DNA of 64,000 bases, from assembly GCF_051401765.1 (NCBI RefSeq), contig NC_135071.1:14548961-14612960 (forward strand). The letters are read 5' to 3'. Under the pieces are notes generated by a model. That model made no database searches. It was not told the DNA's origin and saw only the letters and a program-made list of their open reading frames with translations. Both the position numbers and the translations under genes were made by a program. This stretch comes from Calliopsis andreniformis. Taxonomy: Eukaryota > Arthropoda > Insecta > Hymenoptera > Andrenidae. Numbering within the stretch: the stretch's first letter is position 1; each line of letters begins with the position of its first letter. Of the stretch, positions 1 through 11,750 are shown in pieces.

Positions 1-3000
1 CACGTAGGAGCTAATTCGTTAGGATCGCCAGCTCGTTGGAATCGCGTGTGCATAAGAGCGAGTGCATCAACGTCGCGACCCGGCATACGCGACTGCGAGT
101 AGTAGCTGAATTAGAGCCCGATCGTGTCAACACCGAACGAATAGACGTGGCAACGTTGTACGGACGAGTTTAGTAGCCGGCTAGCCAAAGCACACGGAGT
201 AGCCGACCGGTGGAACGTCCGCACGTCCGGGAACGACCTTCCTTTACTCGTCCCATGTCGAGGAACCTCGCCTCCCGGACTGTCGAACAGTCCTGTATCT
301 CCTTTCAACTACTAAAACCTTCCAACTCCTTATCAACTACTAAATAATTAAAAAATCGCTCTTGCACATGAAGATACCTCAGAAAAGTATCATGTCATAT
401 CTGTGGTTGAAAAGCAAAATGGCCTAGTCACATATTTTTGTTTTTGAGATATCGACAATTCAGTCTTTGACTTCAGTACTGTCTTATGGATTTGTGTCTT
501 CTTGAATCATTAATTTTGAGTAAAACATTCTTTTAATGTTCTTTTTCTCTGAATATATAAATTCTGTATTCTAGATATTAATGAAGGCTGGACTCGAATT
601 TTTTGAGTACGTGGCATAGGTCTTTTGTCTTATAGTCACAGATGTATTATGAGGCTTTTGAAGCTGTAAGGGCGAAGTTAACAAAGGCATGTTTCAACGA
701 AAATGCGTTTTAAGCATTTTTCCCTAAGGGCGAACTTAACAGAAAGTTCTTGTATGTTCATATATCAGTTATTCTTGGCTTTTTTTATGCTGAGAACTGT
801 AGAGGTTATGACAAATACAGTCTATATCACATTGTAGAGTCTTTTTTTAATAAGAATATATTCTAGCTAGAAACAAGATTCACAACATAATGGAACCTAT
901 CTCCCCTAGGATATTTTCAAAATATTATTTTATGGAAAAGAATATTCGTCAATTGAATAAGAGTTAAAGTTACTACAGTATTTCTTCTGCTGTCCTAGAA
1001 ATAGACAAAATAGACAAAAGTCGTTTTTGTTACAAACTCTTCAATTATAACTGTACCTACAAGACACTTATAAAATTGAAATATTCCCTCCACCTTTTAT
1101 GTATTTAAAGAACACGAGCAGTATAGAAATGAATGGGCCTAAAAAGAGCAGACCCAGCAGAGTAGAGGTTATTCGCCCTTATTACCCGAACTCTAAACGC
1201 TCAAAAGAATTTTCCTTCCCTGTAAAACCTCAATTTACACCAAAAAGTGCATAAGATCCGCCAACATACCCATAAGACTGCCTTAGCTATCAGCTGCCAA
1301 TCTAACAAAACAAACAACTTTAAACAAAACTGAATTCGCCCATACTACTCCAAACTCCAAACGCCTCGTGCATTCCTCATCTTCCACAAATCAAGCGACT
1401 TAAATCGAAATTAGCCTGCGTCTACCGTTACACGGTGTTCCACCATCAAACAACGAGCACTGAAAAACTCGATGCCTGAAAACTTCAAGACCTCTCCTTA
1501 ATCGGCGCACGAAAGAAAAACGTCTGTCTGATCCGTAACGATGGTCAGTACATACAATTTTTTCCCGTATCCCGAAGACGGAGGTTCGTTCGATTAATTC
1601 GCCTTAGATACGGAGATACGTATCGTGTAATCCGTCCGCGGTTACACGTCCTAGGGGGTTTCGCTCCGCAGTTGGCACACGTGCGCAGGTGGAGCACGGC
1701 TTTCGCTAGGTGGTGGTTTTTTACACCGCGCCAGCTCTAGTGGCTTTTTCCCCATCGTTTCTTTTGGTAGCCGACCGCGCGAGGGAGACAGGGAGAGGGG
1801 TCGAGCGTCAGCGGGAACGCGGCTGTCGGAAAAGGAAAGTAATACAGCCGCGGCCGAGAAGGAGAGAAGTCAGGGTTCGGGGGCTTCGTTCCTTCCAGCT
1901 GGCCTGGCACGGCAAAGGAGGCCTTGTCGCGCGGCTGCTCGTTCGGTCAATGTCTTCTCTTTCTTCCTCTCGCTCTTCCTCGTCCTCCCCTCTTCCCTCC
2001 CTCTTTTTCACCGCCCTCCCCCCACTTTCACCACCGTGTCTCTCTCCCCCCCTCGTTGTTCCCTCACCCCCTTGTCCTCCTATGCCCCCTTCACCTTTAC
2101 CCCGCCACGTCGTTGCCTCTCTTTCATTCTCCCCCCACCATTCGTGTGCTGCATCGCGCACACGAGACACGGTGCTGGCTGCTTCGTGAATCCTGCTGTC
2201 ATCTTTTGCGAACCGTCCGTCCGTCTTCGGGGAGCTCTGAAATCCGTACGAGGATATCGCCATCGGTCCTAATCCGTCAGCGTCCTCCGACACGTGTGCA
2301 TGTACGCGCATTCTACGTATGTGTCTACGTACAGTCTCCTCTCTACCTTCTCTCTCTGTCCCTCTGGTGTTCCCCGAAGAGGCGAGAACGTTTATCACGA
2401 TAACGGTATTTAGGTGCACAGAGGGGAAACATCGGGGAGAAAAAGGGACTGTGGTGGGGACGGAGCGCCACCCGTTCGGAAATGTGCACTGACATCGCGG
2501 TTTAAAGCCACCCGACGGAAAGAGGCGTTCTCGTGCGGCTTTTTCTACTGTGTGCGCGCAACCAACGTCAGAGTTCCTCTTCTGCTCGCGCTTTTTACCC
2601 CAGTCAACGTTTTTCACGGTGCCGCCGGGAGAGGGAGAGAGAGAGAGGGGAAAAAAAAAAGGAACTAGGACCGACTGCGATTTTTCACTACGGTGCGGAG
2701 TTGTGACCAGACGTGCTGGTGTTTACCATACGTGTTGAATATACAACCGTCCGCTGGTTGGTCGGATTTTATATGCGTGTCGAATTCAAGTACAGCTAAT
2801 GATACACCGGTGTCGCTGCTCTTGTGTATCGATACACGACGAACGACCGCAAGGAATGAAATTCGATTATTTTAATTCGCGCCCGTGGTACTAGGGATCG
2901 CAGGGAGCCACCGTATGGGATTATGTTACGCTTATCGCGATACCGCTTGCAACAGCATCCTTAACTTCATGTAAATAACGACAGTTCTCTTAGAATGTAA

Positions 3001-3232
3001 TCTGGCGTTCTTAAGAATATATCTGGAGAGCTGAAATTACATACTATGTTTCAGTTATTTTTTATGCGCTCTTAAAAAATGATTCAATTATTTTTGTTTT
3101 ATTTTGAAAAACTCTCTATGGTAGTCGTTTTATTTAAATATGTTTTTACCAGCATGATTTCATGTAAAAATTTGTAGTTTATGAAATATGGAAAATGTGA
3201 TTTTAAATTTTGCCTTTCCTTTTTATTTGCAG
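1..3232. other. Non-coding stretch upstream of the AUTS2/tay exons
   Basis: I see no supportable coding exon here. About 1560-2880 is clearly richer in G and C than its surroundings and contains pyrimidine tracts and a GA-rich low-complexity patch near 2629-2665. The open frames in this island (for example 1710-2189 plus and 1808-2617 minus) are low-complexity and match no family I know. The first AUTS2 exon that I can place begins at 3233 in phase 0 behind a splice acceptor, so its start codon lies in an exon further upstream. The GC-rich island could be a promoter or 5' untranslated region of that gene; this is inference. The rest is AT-rich and resembles intron. Confidence 0.4.
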
Positions 3233-6200
3233 AGTGCAATAAAGCTAGCTGCTAAAAATAATGTCAAGAAACTGCACACACTGTTGTCAATAGTGGAAGA
3301 AAAACCAAAAGTGGATACGGGACAGAATAATAGACACAACGAGCACCACATCAAAAACCATTTTAAGCACAACCATTATACACACAATTCCATACTGACA
3401 CCTTCGACGCTTAACCAGGTGAGTTTTAACAAATTAGTCATTAAGTACGATATTGTTGTACGAAAGAATAGTTGTCTGATTCCTGTTTGTATGGTTCGCA
3501 GGGCCTAGATGCAGGTACAAGTGACGATAGTGGTAGAGCATCTGAACAATTGCATGGCCCTGGTATACCTAGGGATTGCCAGGACGCAGACAGTTCCAGG
3601 GACCACCTCAGCGATGTAAGTTGAAAGTGTTAACAAACAGATCATGATCTTCAGTAGTTTTTTCTCATTACTCACACAACCCGTTAACTTTACAGGCTAG
3701 CAGTCATTGCAGTTCGGGTAAAGGTTATATCGTAAGTATCAAGATTGAACAAGTTAAAATGTTATTTGCAAATATTGAGGGCTGTTCTAATTACTTCTTT
3801 TTTTCTTATTATAGTGTGATAGTGAAGGAGAAGACGATAAGGTATGTTGCCCTTAAATTGTGTAAGCTCTCATATAATGGCATAAGTAATCATTTGTAAA
3901 ATGCATTTTTCTTCTAGGGCTCGGATGCTGAATCGATACTCTTTGAATCTTCTACCCCACCACCCCTTGCACGTAAATGTATGTAATACACACTCATTAA
4001 TGACGATTAGACTGCAGATGTTTATGCAAATATTATAAAATATACTTATCTTTCAATAATTTCTACATTTTTCGATGTTAAATGGTTTCTGTTCTTTTTG
4101 CACATTGAAACTTCTCATAAATACATAAAGATCAGCAGTCTAGTAATACTTGTCCGTATTATAAACATTTCCGTGGATTGAATACTTAAATTACAGACGA
4201 ATTACCATCATCTTCACCACACGTATTGCCTCCAGCGAACGGAGCCGGAGGTTCTCCTCCAGACACTGGTGGACAAATTTCCAATCCAGCAACGGATGCT
4301 CCGGCACCTATACCACCTCCTGTGCCTGCGTCTGCACCAGTTCCAACAGCGCCAAGTCCTCCCAGTCCTACTCTACCCCCTCACATATCCCAGCCACCTG
4401 TAAGTAAAATTCTGACTTCTCTTGTTGCACTGTCTTTTGTCCACACTGAGGCAATAACGAGAAACATTTTGTCGTCTCTTATTGCTTGTAGCGTGTAACT
4501 GAAAAACTGTTGCGTTTTCGAACATATTTGCATTTGAACTTTTTATCGTCTCTGTGTCTAGAAACTATCCTCAAAAAAGAGTCCTACGTTTTTCTTACTT
4601 TTTATACAACAGGCGACAAAATATTCCTCGTGGTTGCCTCAGTGCAGATATAGTTTTACAGGCGCAACATACGTATTTGACTCAATTGTACCTCTTACAG
4701 ATGACTAGTCCATTGGCAGCAAACCCACGTGCAATAGCTCCGCAACAGCGGCCAGCTTCCCCTGCTCTGCCACCGCCTTCCTTGTCCCAGCAGCCTCATA
4801 CTACGATACCTGCAGTACACACACCTAATGTGCCCCTCGTTTCGTCGAGTCATACAACTAGTCCTGCGGTAGCCAGCTTAGGCGTCACCCCAGCAGCACC
4901 GTCAAACGGAGCAACGACCACCAGCTATCCACCGTCGATACCCATGGCCGCTTATCCTCAGACGCAACCGTCTTATCCGCCTCTTTATACGCCATACACT
5001 GCTCTAAATCACAGCCCATACCTTCCGCCAGCAGTACCGTCTCCCTCTCATTCTGCTTCTTCGCGGGCAGAAGTGGTAAGTTGTATGTTTTGTTGCTTAA
5101 ATATTGATTACTTACTCAGTTGTTCGTTAATATTTTATTAGGTTGTAAGCTAAACTTCAGCACTATTGTGAATATGTACATAAGCATTCATAAAAAGAAA
5201 GACAAACACAAATAAACTTAGAAACATTTTCTTCAAAATATTCTGCATTATACTCGATCAGTTTTATCCGGTATTCTTTCGGGGAGATATATTTTTCACG
5301 ACGATGTTAAGCTAGGTTCGTCAATGAAACAAATTCTGGAAGCTATTGCTGAATTTCTTGAGTATCATTTAAACACTACACGTCCTGCTAACAGTGCTAG
5401 GCTCATAAGTTTTATTAACACTTATGTAAGCTTTTTCAGCCTTTACACCCTTTAAAAACTCGTAACACAATTTACGAACGTCGGTTCGTAACAGCTTCAG
5501 CTTGTAAACAATAAACAGATATAATACGTAAAAATGACAGCAGGACTCTTTAGCACACACAAAAAATGATTAAATTCCTGTTAAGATCACAGAGTTATAC
5601 GTCATAGTGCTGAAATTTAGTTTGCAACCTAACATTTAAGCATTGACATTAAAATTCTCCATTTACAGAGAGGAAGTAGAGCTTCCCCGTGCACTAATAT
5701 AAGCAAACAGCCTGTAGGAAATACCACCACGAATCACAATACTCCGTTAAGCGCTGCCACTACAACATGTGTGTCCACAATAACTAATACTGTCACTACA
5801 GCGAATACTATTGCTCACAGAGATATGGTAGCCTGTAGTTTAACTGGAAGGAACAATAATTCACCTCGTGGACATAGTCCGAACCGGGAAAGGGATAGTT
5901 ACAGGTACAATTTTGTACTTACTGCATGTATTACAAGGCAATCGAAGTCACTGTCCTCTTAGTACTTGGCTTTAGGTAGCTTTATGGTTCGAGGTAACAA
6001 AAATCATATAATTGTTACAGCAGTAACGTGAGTAGTCTAAGTCGGGGTAGCATAACGCCTGTAAGTGTGCCAAACACATCTTCTCCAGCCAATTCTAGTC
6101 TACCTGCTTACTCCAAACCACAAGGATGGATTGGGTACGAACAACACTTAGATCTTTTCCAAATTCATAACCTTATTCGATGAAGCTCTTGCTATACAGT

Positions 6201-9200
6201 AATTTCTACATTTGCTGTTTAATTTCCAGTAGCAGCACAGCTTCACAATTGTCTCCAGCGACAGCAACATCTGTTCCAAGGCCAACTCCTCCACCCGTGC
6301 CGCTTGGCATGCACACGTTTCCGCCGCCGATGTTCGCGGCACCGCTACCACCTCCTGTGTCCAGTTCCAGTCCGCACACGTCACTGCCTTCGCTACCACC
6401 ACCAACGACCAATCCCAATCCGTTCTCAGCCGAGTCACTTTTCCAAACAAGTAAGTTTCTAAGCTATGCTCAATATTCGACTTGGCAGTCGAATATGATT
6501 TTTAAAAAAGAAAGAAAAATGGTAGTTTGAGAGAGTGGCAAAGGATGAGACACTAACCGAAACAAGGGGTGACTCATGTCGCAGGTCAGGCAGACCTGTT
6601 AAGGCGAGAGCTTGACAATAGATTCTTGGCATCCCAAGACAGAAACGTTGGAGTCGGAGTCGGCAATCTGGGACCTCCGCCGTACCTTAGGACCGAGATG
6701 CACCATCATCAACATCAACATACACATGTACATCAGCATACGACGCCTCTGCTTCCACCGACGGCTGCTACCACTCTTTTTCCACCACCTATTGTATGTA
6801 TTATTGACGTATGCGTCGAGCTTAAGGCGCTGGAATTTGATACTTATTCACTGGTTAATTGCTTTTTCAGTTCAAGGACGTCCCAAAGTTGGGAGGTGTC
6901 GAGTCTCCGTTTTTTCGTGGTAATCTGAATCTTACCGGGTATTCCGGTTTTAACACTGGTCTCCTGCATTCTGGAATTGGACCACCTTCAACTCCCTTCG
7001 TACCACCAAATCATTTAACATCGTTTGCACCAAAGGTAAAATTGTCTTGTATGATCTTTAATATACAGGATGTCCCAGAAATAAGTGATTAAACTTTGGC
7101 ATCGTATTCTACTTTTTCTGAGGATAAAAAGAGGTTATATACATCATCTCGAAAAGGAAGAGATTCCAGACCTATGTTTATATGATCTTTCATTTTTAGG
7201 AAGACTAGAATACGATGCCAAAATTTGGCCACCTATTTCTGTGATACTCTTTACATTGCATGTATGAAAATACACAAATATTTCACGATTTATACTTGCT
7301 ACAGAAAAGTGGAAAATGGAACGCAATGCACGTACGCATCGCTTGGGAAATTTACCATCACCAGCAAAAGCAACAAGCCGAAGCAAAAGCAGGCAACGTC
7401 GTTGGTTCTAAAACGGAACTGCTGAGACCACCGGGTCACCTTTATCCAGGAGGACCAGGAGGTGGTCTCGGCATAGGAGCACCTCCAATGGCGCCTCCGT
7501 TCGCCACAAATATACCACCAGCGCATCCAGCACCACCACCACCACATCCTGTTGGTTTTCTGTCTACACCAGCTTCACATTTAGGTTATTATCACGCCAA
7601 ATATTATATTAAACTTGTACCAAATATAGGGATAATATTAGCTTCATTATTTGCAAAATTGTTACAGGAACAGGAATGTCTCCATTCGGAAGATATCCAA
7701 CAACATTCGGCGCGCCAAATCCGAATTTCCCTGGTCTTTCTGGTTTCCCTCCCTCAAGGGAAATGCCACCCTTAGGTGGACTGGGTTCTGTACACGATCC
7801 GTGGAGAGGGTACGGTCGTATTCCGAAAACGTATCTCACTTTATAGTTCAATTCAGACTTATCTGTAGAGGGTGTTTATTGGTATATGAAAACAGTAGTA
7901 ATTCAAATAAAATACAAAGAAATGTGATAATAATACGTATTAAATATTAGATATTTGTAACTTTTAGTCATATATATTTTCAAAATGGTCGCCTTCGTTC
8001 ATGAGACAAAATTCCACTTTTTTTTAAATAACTCAAAAACATTTCTCTTAATATAAACGGTTGATTTATTCTTTGTAAAGTGCAAATTATTATCTCTTAC
8101 AACTCTCTGTTTCTAGACTGTTCTTGTAAACTTTATCCTCTAAATAGCCCCAAAGAAAGAAGTCACAGGGGTTTAACTCGAGCGACATGATCATTGTAAA
8201 TTCGGTAGACTGTTTCCTAACTTCAAATAACGATGCCTATAATCGCAACACAATTATTAGTTACTAAATAGAAACTACTTCATTTAGTTTAGATATATTT
8301 ATATCAATTACCTATTAGAAAAAACTCGATGAATTTACTTTGCTTCATTAAGTAGATATAACATTTTAAAGCATTTCATATTCCAATAAACAACCCTGTA
8401 TATCCATCAATACTAATTCATCCAATTCTTTCAGATTGCAAAGAGCATCTACCGGATTCCCACCAACCACAGTTTCATGGAGCCTAAAACCAGAGCCGCC
8501 TGCGATCGACAGACGCGCGGAACTCGAAGAACGTGAACGAGAACGGGAACGCGAGCGAGAACGCGAGCGTGAGCGTGAACGCGAACGCGAACGAGAACGA
8601 GAACGTGAGCGTGAACGCGAGCGTATCAGGCGCGAGAAGGAACGGGAAGAGCAGCGCGAGCGGGAGCGACGGGAGCGCGAGAAGGAAGAGAAAAGAAAAC
8701 AGCAAGAAGCAGCTGAGAGGGAGAGGGAAAGGCGGGACAAGGAGCGTCGCGAGATGGAGCGACGCGAGATGGCGGAGCGCGAGAGGCTGTTGCACCAGAA
8801 TCGACAACATGTAGTCGTAGCTCGAGATCGATCACCTCTAAGGAACGGCTCGGCGCCCATAGACACTGGCGAGGTGCGCGTGAAAGAGGAGCCGCGAAGC
8901 AAGGACGACGAAGTCGTAATGCTTCCGAGGCCACCAGGCCCTGGCCCTGGAGCGCCGCCGACGTCGGGACCTGGTCCTAGTCCGCTGCCCGACGCCAGGT
9001 ATCATCACCCCCATCCTCACTCGTACCTCGCGAGGCATCCACACAGCATGCCTGCGCCGCACTCCATGCCTAGAAGCATGCTTCCTGGCCTGGGCGCACA
9101 CCCGATGCAACACTTTCCACCGCCATCGGCGCCTGGTGGTCAGCCTGGAGGCCCATGGCCCGGAGACCCCTTCAGAGATTACCGCTACGACCCGCTGCAG

Positions 9201-9455
9201 CAACTACGGTACAATCCCCTGATGGCTGCCGCTGCATTTCGAGCAGAGGAGGAGGAGAGAGCTAAACTGTACGCAGGATATCCGCCGCCGCCTGTAAATT
9301 CTCTGAGAGGCAAGGACCCGAGTCCTGGACCCCTGAGCAATTTGCATATGCATCACAGAGCTGGACCTGGACCAGGGGTACCAACGCGACAATTAGAGCC
9401 TGCTCTAATGCACGCGGATATACATAAGAAGGAGGATGCCTCACAATCACGATGA
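3233..9455 (+). CDS. tay: AUTS2 / tay bridge orthologue (5' end missing)
   Basis: Fifteen exons can be joined with consistent phases: 3233-3418, 3502-3615, 3696-3731, 3815-3841, 3918-3978, 4197-4399, 4701-5075, 5669-5904, 6021-6134, 6230-6450, 6585-6793, 6871-7035, 7305-7584, 7668-7809 and 8435-9455 (TGA). They encode 1129 residues, close to vertebrate AUTS2 (about 1260). Diagnostic family motifs appear in family order: [41 protein letters not shown] followed by a His-rich run, [18 protein letters not shown], and DPWRGLQR, then an Arg/Glu repeat and a Pro/His-rich tail. In vertebrates AUTS2 works in the nucleus with variant PRC1 to activate neuronal genes; Drosophila tay bridge affects locomotion. 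The regulatory role here is inferred from homology. The first codon is not seen: the 3233 exon starts in phase 0 after a polypyrimidine tract, so an upstream exon is required. The donor at 7585 (GTTATT) is weak. Introns before 7305 and before 8435 contain transposon remnants. Confidence 0.93.
7064..7250. mobile_element. Short inverted-repeat element in a tay intron
   Basis: The left arm (about 7066-7115) and right arm (about 7203-7250) are inverted copies. Both contain CAGAAATA and, further in, TTTGGCATCGTATTCTA followed by G or C. The left end begins TACAGGATGTCCCAG, a typical start for small mariner/Tc1-like derivatives in Hymenoptera. The element sits only about 55 bases before the exon that encodes the KWNAMH motif. 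There is no coding capacity. The outer boundary on the right is uncertain. Confidence 0.65.
7866..8400 (-). mobile_element. Decayed mariner-like DNA transposon with transposase remnant
   Basis: The 535-base element has terminal inverted repeats: the left end reads TAGAGGGTGTTTATTGG and the right end is the complement of TACAGGGTTGTTTATTGG, with TA dinucleotides at the borders. On the minus strand around 8114-8192 a frame reads [19 protein letters not shown], which is the well-known C-terminal transposase signature of insect mariner-type (DDE) elements, here with its surroundings lost. It lies inside the tay intron that ends at 8434. It is an internally deleted, non-functional copy. Confidence 0.75.
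8517..8790 (+). repeat. In-frame Arg-Glu low-complexity tract in tay
   Basis: Within the last tay exon the DNA alternates GAACG/GAGCG-like units and encodes a long Arg-Glu repeat, followed by a Lys/Glu/Arg-rich charged helix. Related charged tracts occur in AUTS2 proteins. The antisense strand accordingly shows spurious Ser-Arg and Leu-Phe open frames. The tract is likely to vary in length between individuals because it is microsatellite-like. Confidence 0.8.
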
Positions 9456-11750
9456 TACATCCTCCCAGCGTCCTCGGCTTCTGCAAGTGAACGCACTAAA
9501 GGGTCAGCATTTTAATCGTGTCCGTGAGATTTTCTGAGGGCCCACTGGTGCTGATACTTTCGCTGACGGAGAAGGGGCGTTTATTTAATAATGAAAATTG
9601 TACATAGATTATATAATATTTATAGTTATACCGATGAAAGTGCGACAAACGGGAAGAGACGAACACGTCGGAGGACATTTACGATGCGTTCGCGAAAGGG
9701 ATTAACAGAGATGCCTTGCTGTCGCGATTCTTGCGATCGTCCCGTCTGTAACGCGGCGAAAGTTAAGACGGTTCAGTGAGGATGCAAAAATGAAATTGAA
9801 ACCGTACCAAGGCATCGATGAATTAAACGTTAATGTGTCATGGAAAAACGGCGACGACGTTATATAATGTGATTCTCTGCAAGCTTCGGACCCCGAAGTT
9901 CCCTGAGGTTTGGGGATCTGACTGTTCATAGCGGTATATAAACTTTAATTATTACGATTAACTATGCGTACAGTTTAAAAACAAAAAAAGGTATCGTGTG
10001 TAATATTATAGATATTGTAGAATGCGAGACGATGCTACCGTAATGAAAAACGATTGAAATCCAAGTTATGAAGGAAAAATTATGCGGATCTCTACCATTA
10101 CTCAAAAGTTATTTAATTATTTATTTATTGCGACGTATAAACGAATCTCTACTAATGACGTACGGATACAGTCGTAAAAAAAAAGGAAGAAAAGAGGTCG
10201 CCCTTAATTTAATCGATAATAATATAACGAAAGTTACGTATGAATTTTCATTTCTTTATAGAGATTAATTTGTAACCCGTAGAAATATAATAGCGATTTG
10301 AGAGGGCAAAAAAAAGTACAGGTTTTGGCTTTTGACGGCACAAGCTTGCTTTTTTCTCCCTTGTTTTTTGCATGGAGACTAGAATTTGCACTCTGGTGCT
10401 TTCCTGTGATATAAAAGAAAATAAGATTGTTCAGAGCCATTGCAATTGTTGTTTTTATCATGATTTGTAAATCAAAATTAATTCTTCTTGGACAGAAATT
10501 ATGATTTTCACTGAAGGAAAAATCTTTTATTCAATGAGGGACTACGGGACTTGCGAATGAACACATAAAAGCAGTTTGTCCGTGCCAAAGTGCTTTAATC
10601 AGAAAACATGTGTTAGTGTAACGTAGAAAATATCACAACTTCCGACATTTTCTATCTTTATCGAAAAATGAAAATTAAATACGGTTTCGCATCTTTGCTT
10701 CATCATCGTCCTCTCAATTGTCAGCCATGTACGTCGTTTTAGTTGTCAAAGAGCGAATTTCAGATCTCTCTGTTTCAAAAGTGAAAACTATATTCGTGCC
10801 ATGGATCAGGCTGGATCTAAAAGCCTGGTACTTTTAAAAGTGAACAAATACTTACGTTTCTGTCGAGTAAATCTGGCTCTTTAAACTTTGTTTCGTTTAT
10901 ACCGTGTAAAGTCATCATAAAAGTGTATATTATATTATATAATTAACGACCATATGCAATTTAAAAATTGTAGATATTTTTCATCGATGCAAGGTTGCAA
11001 TGTGATGGCAATGATTCTGTTCTTGTAGATATCGCGAAGTATAAAAGAGGATTTTGTGTGAATAGGTTTTTTCTAAAATTGATTCTTTGTAAAAGGGTCT
11101 AATAATCATAGTTTCTATCAAACTTGGTTTTATCTTGTAGTATTTCTCACCAAGCCTAAAACATGTTTACAACTCATAAAGACCTCAGAAAAAAGTATGA
11201 ATGAGTGTTTGTAATAGATACTACCAGTACGTGTTACAGTTTTAAAAAAAAACAACTCTTAAAAATGCTTCTTCGTACCTTTTTACGAAATAGCGTTTAC
11301 ATATTACGTCCTTACACACTAAACAGTAAATAATAGTTCTTCTGAAGTCTTCATGCCTTATATTTAACACTATATCAAATGACAATCTCTAGGAATACAT
11401 ATTTTTATCTCCTTCGTCCGGGGTCATCAACCTTTCAGGTACCAATTAACTGCAATATATTTGACACGTGTGAAATTGATATATTTGAAAAGCAGCAGTA
11501 CTTGTGAATCACGTACGGTGTTTCGTCATCGAAACACCTAAATTATCTTAAACACTGTCGTGAACGAGTCTATTGGTTTTTTTTTTCTTCCTGTGAGTGC
11601 ATACACTTCTCTGTCAATTATGTTCGAATGGATTGGTAAAAATTGTTTGGCTTAATATATTAAGATGACCAACCAGAGTGAACCGTGTTTGGTCAAGTTC
11701 AGTTCTTGCTTTATATGTACAAAAAAAAAGAGAAAAAAAGGAAAAGATTG
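9456..11750. other. Convergent 3' ends of tay and RNPS1
   Basis: This 2.3-kb gap lies between the stop codons of two genes that face each other. It is AT-rich and carries only short open frames that lack family motifs. It probably consists mostly of the two 3' untranslated regions. I could not place clear canonical polyadenylation signals for either gene. Confidence 0.45.

Noticed and set aside
1710..2617. Overlapping open frames on both strands in the GC-rich island
   Set aside because: They are low-complexity, Pro/Ser- or Arg/Glu-rich, and match no family; GC-rich DNA has few stop codons.
8366..8902. Minus-strand open frame rich in Ser-Arg
   Set aside because: It is the antisense shadow of the Arg-Glu repeat in the last tay exon; the plus strand has family motifs and the frame has none.
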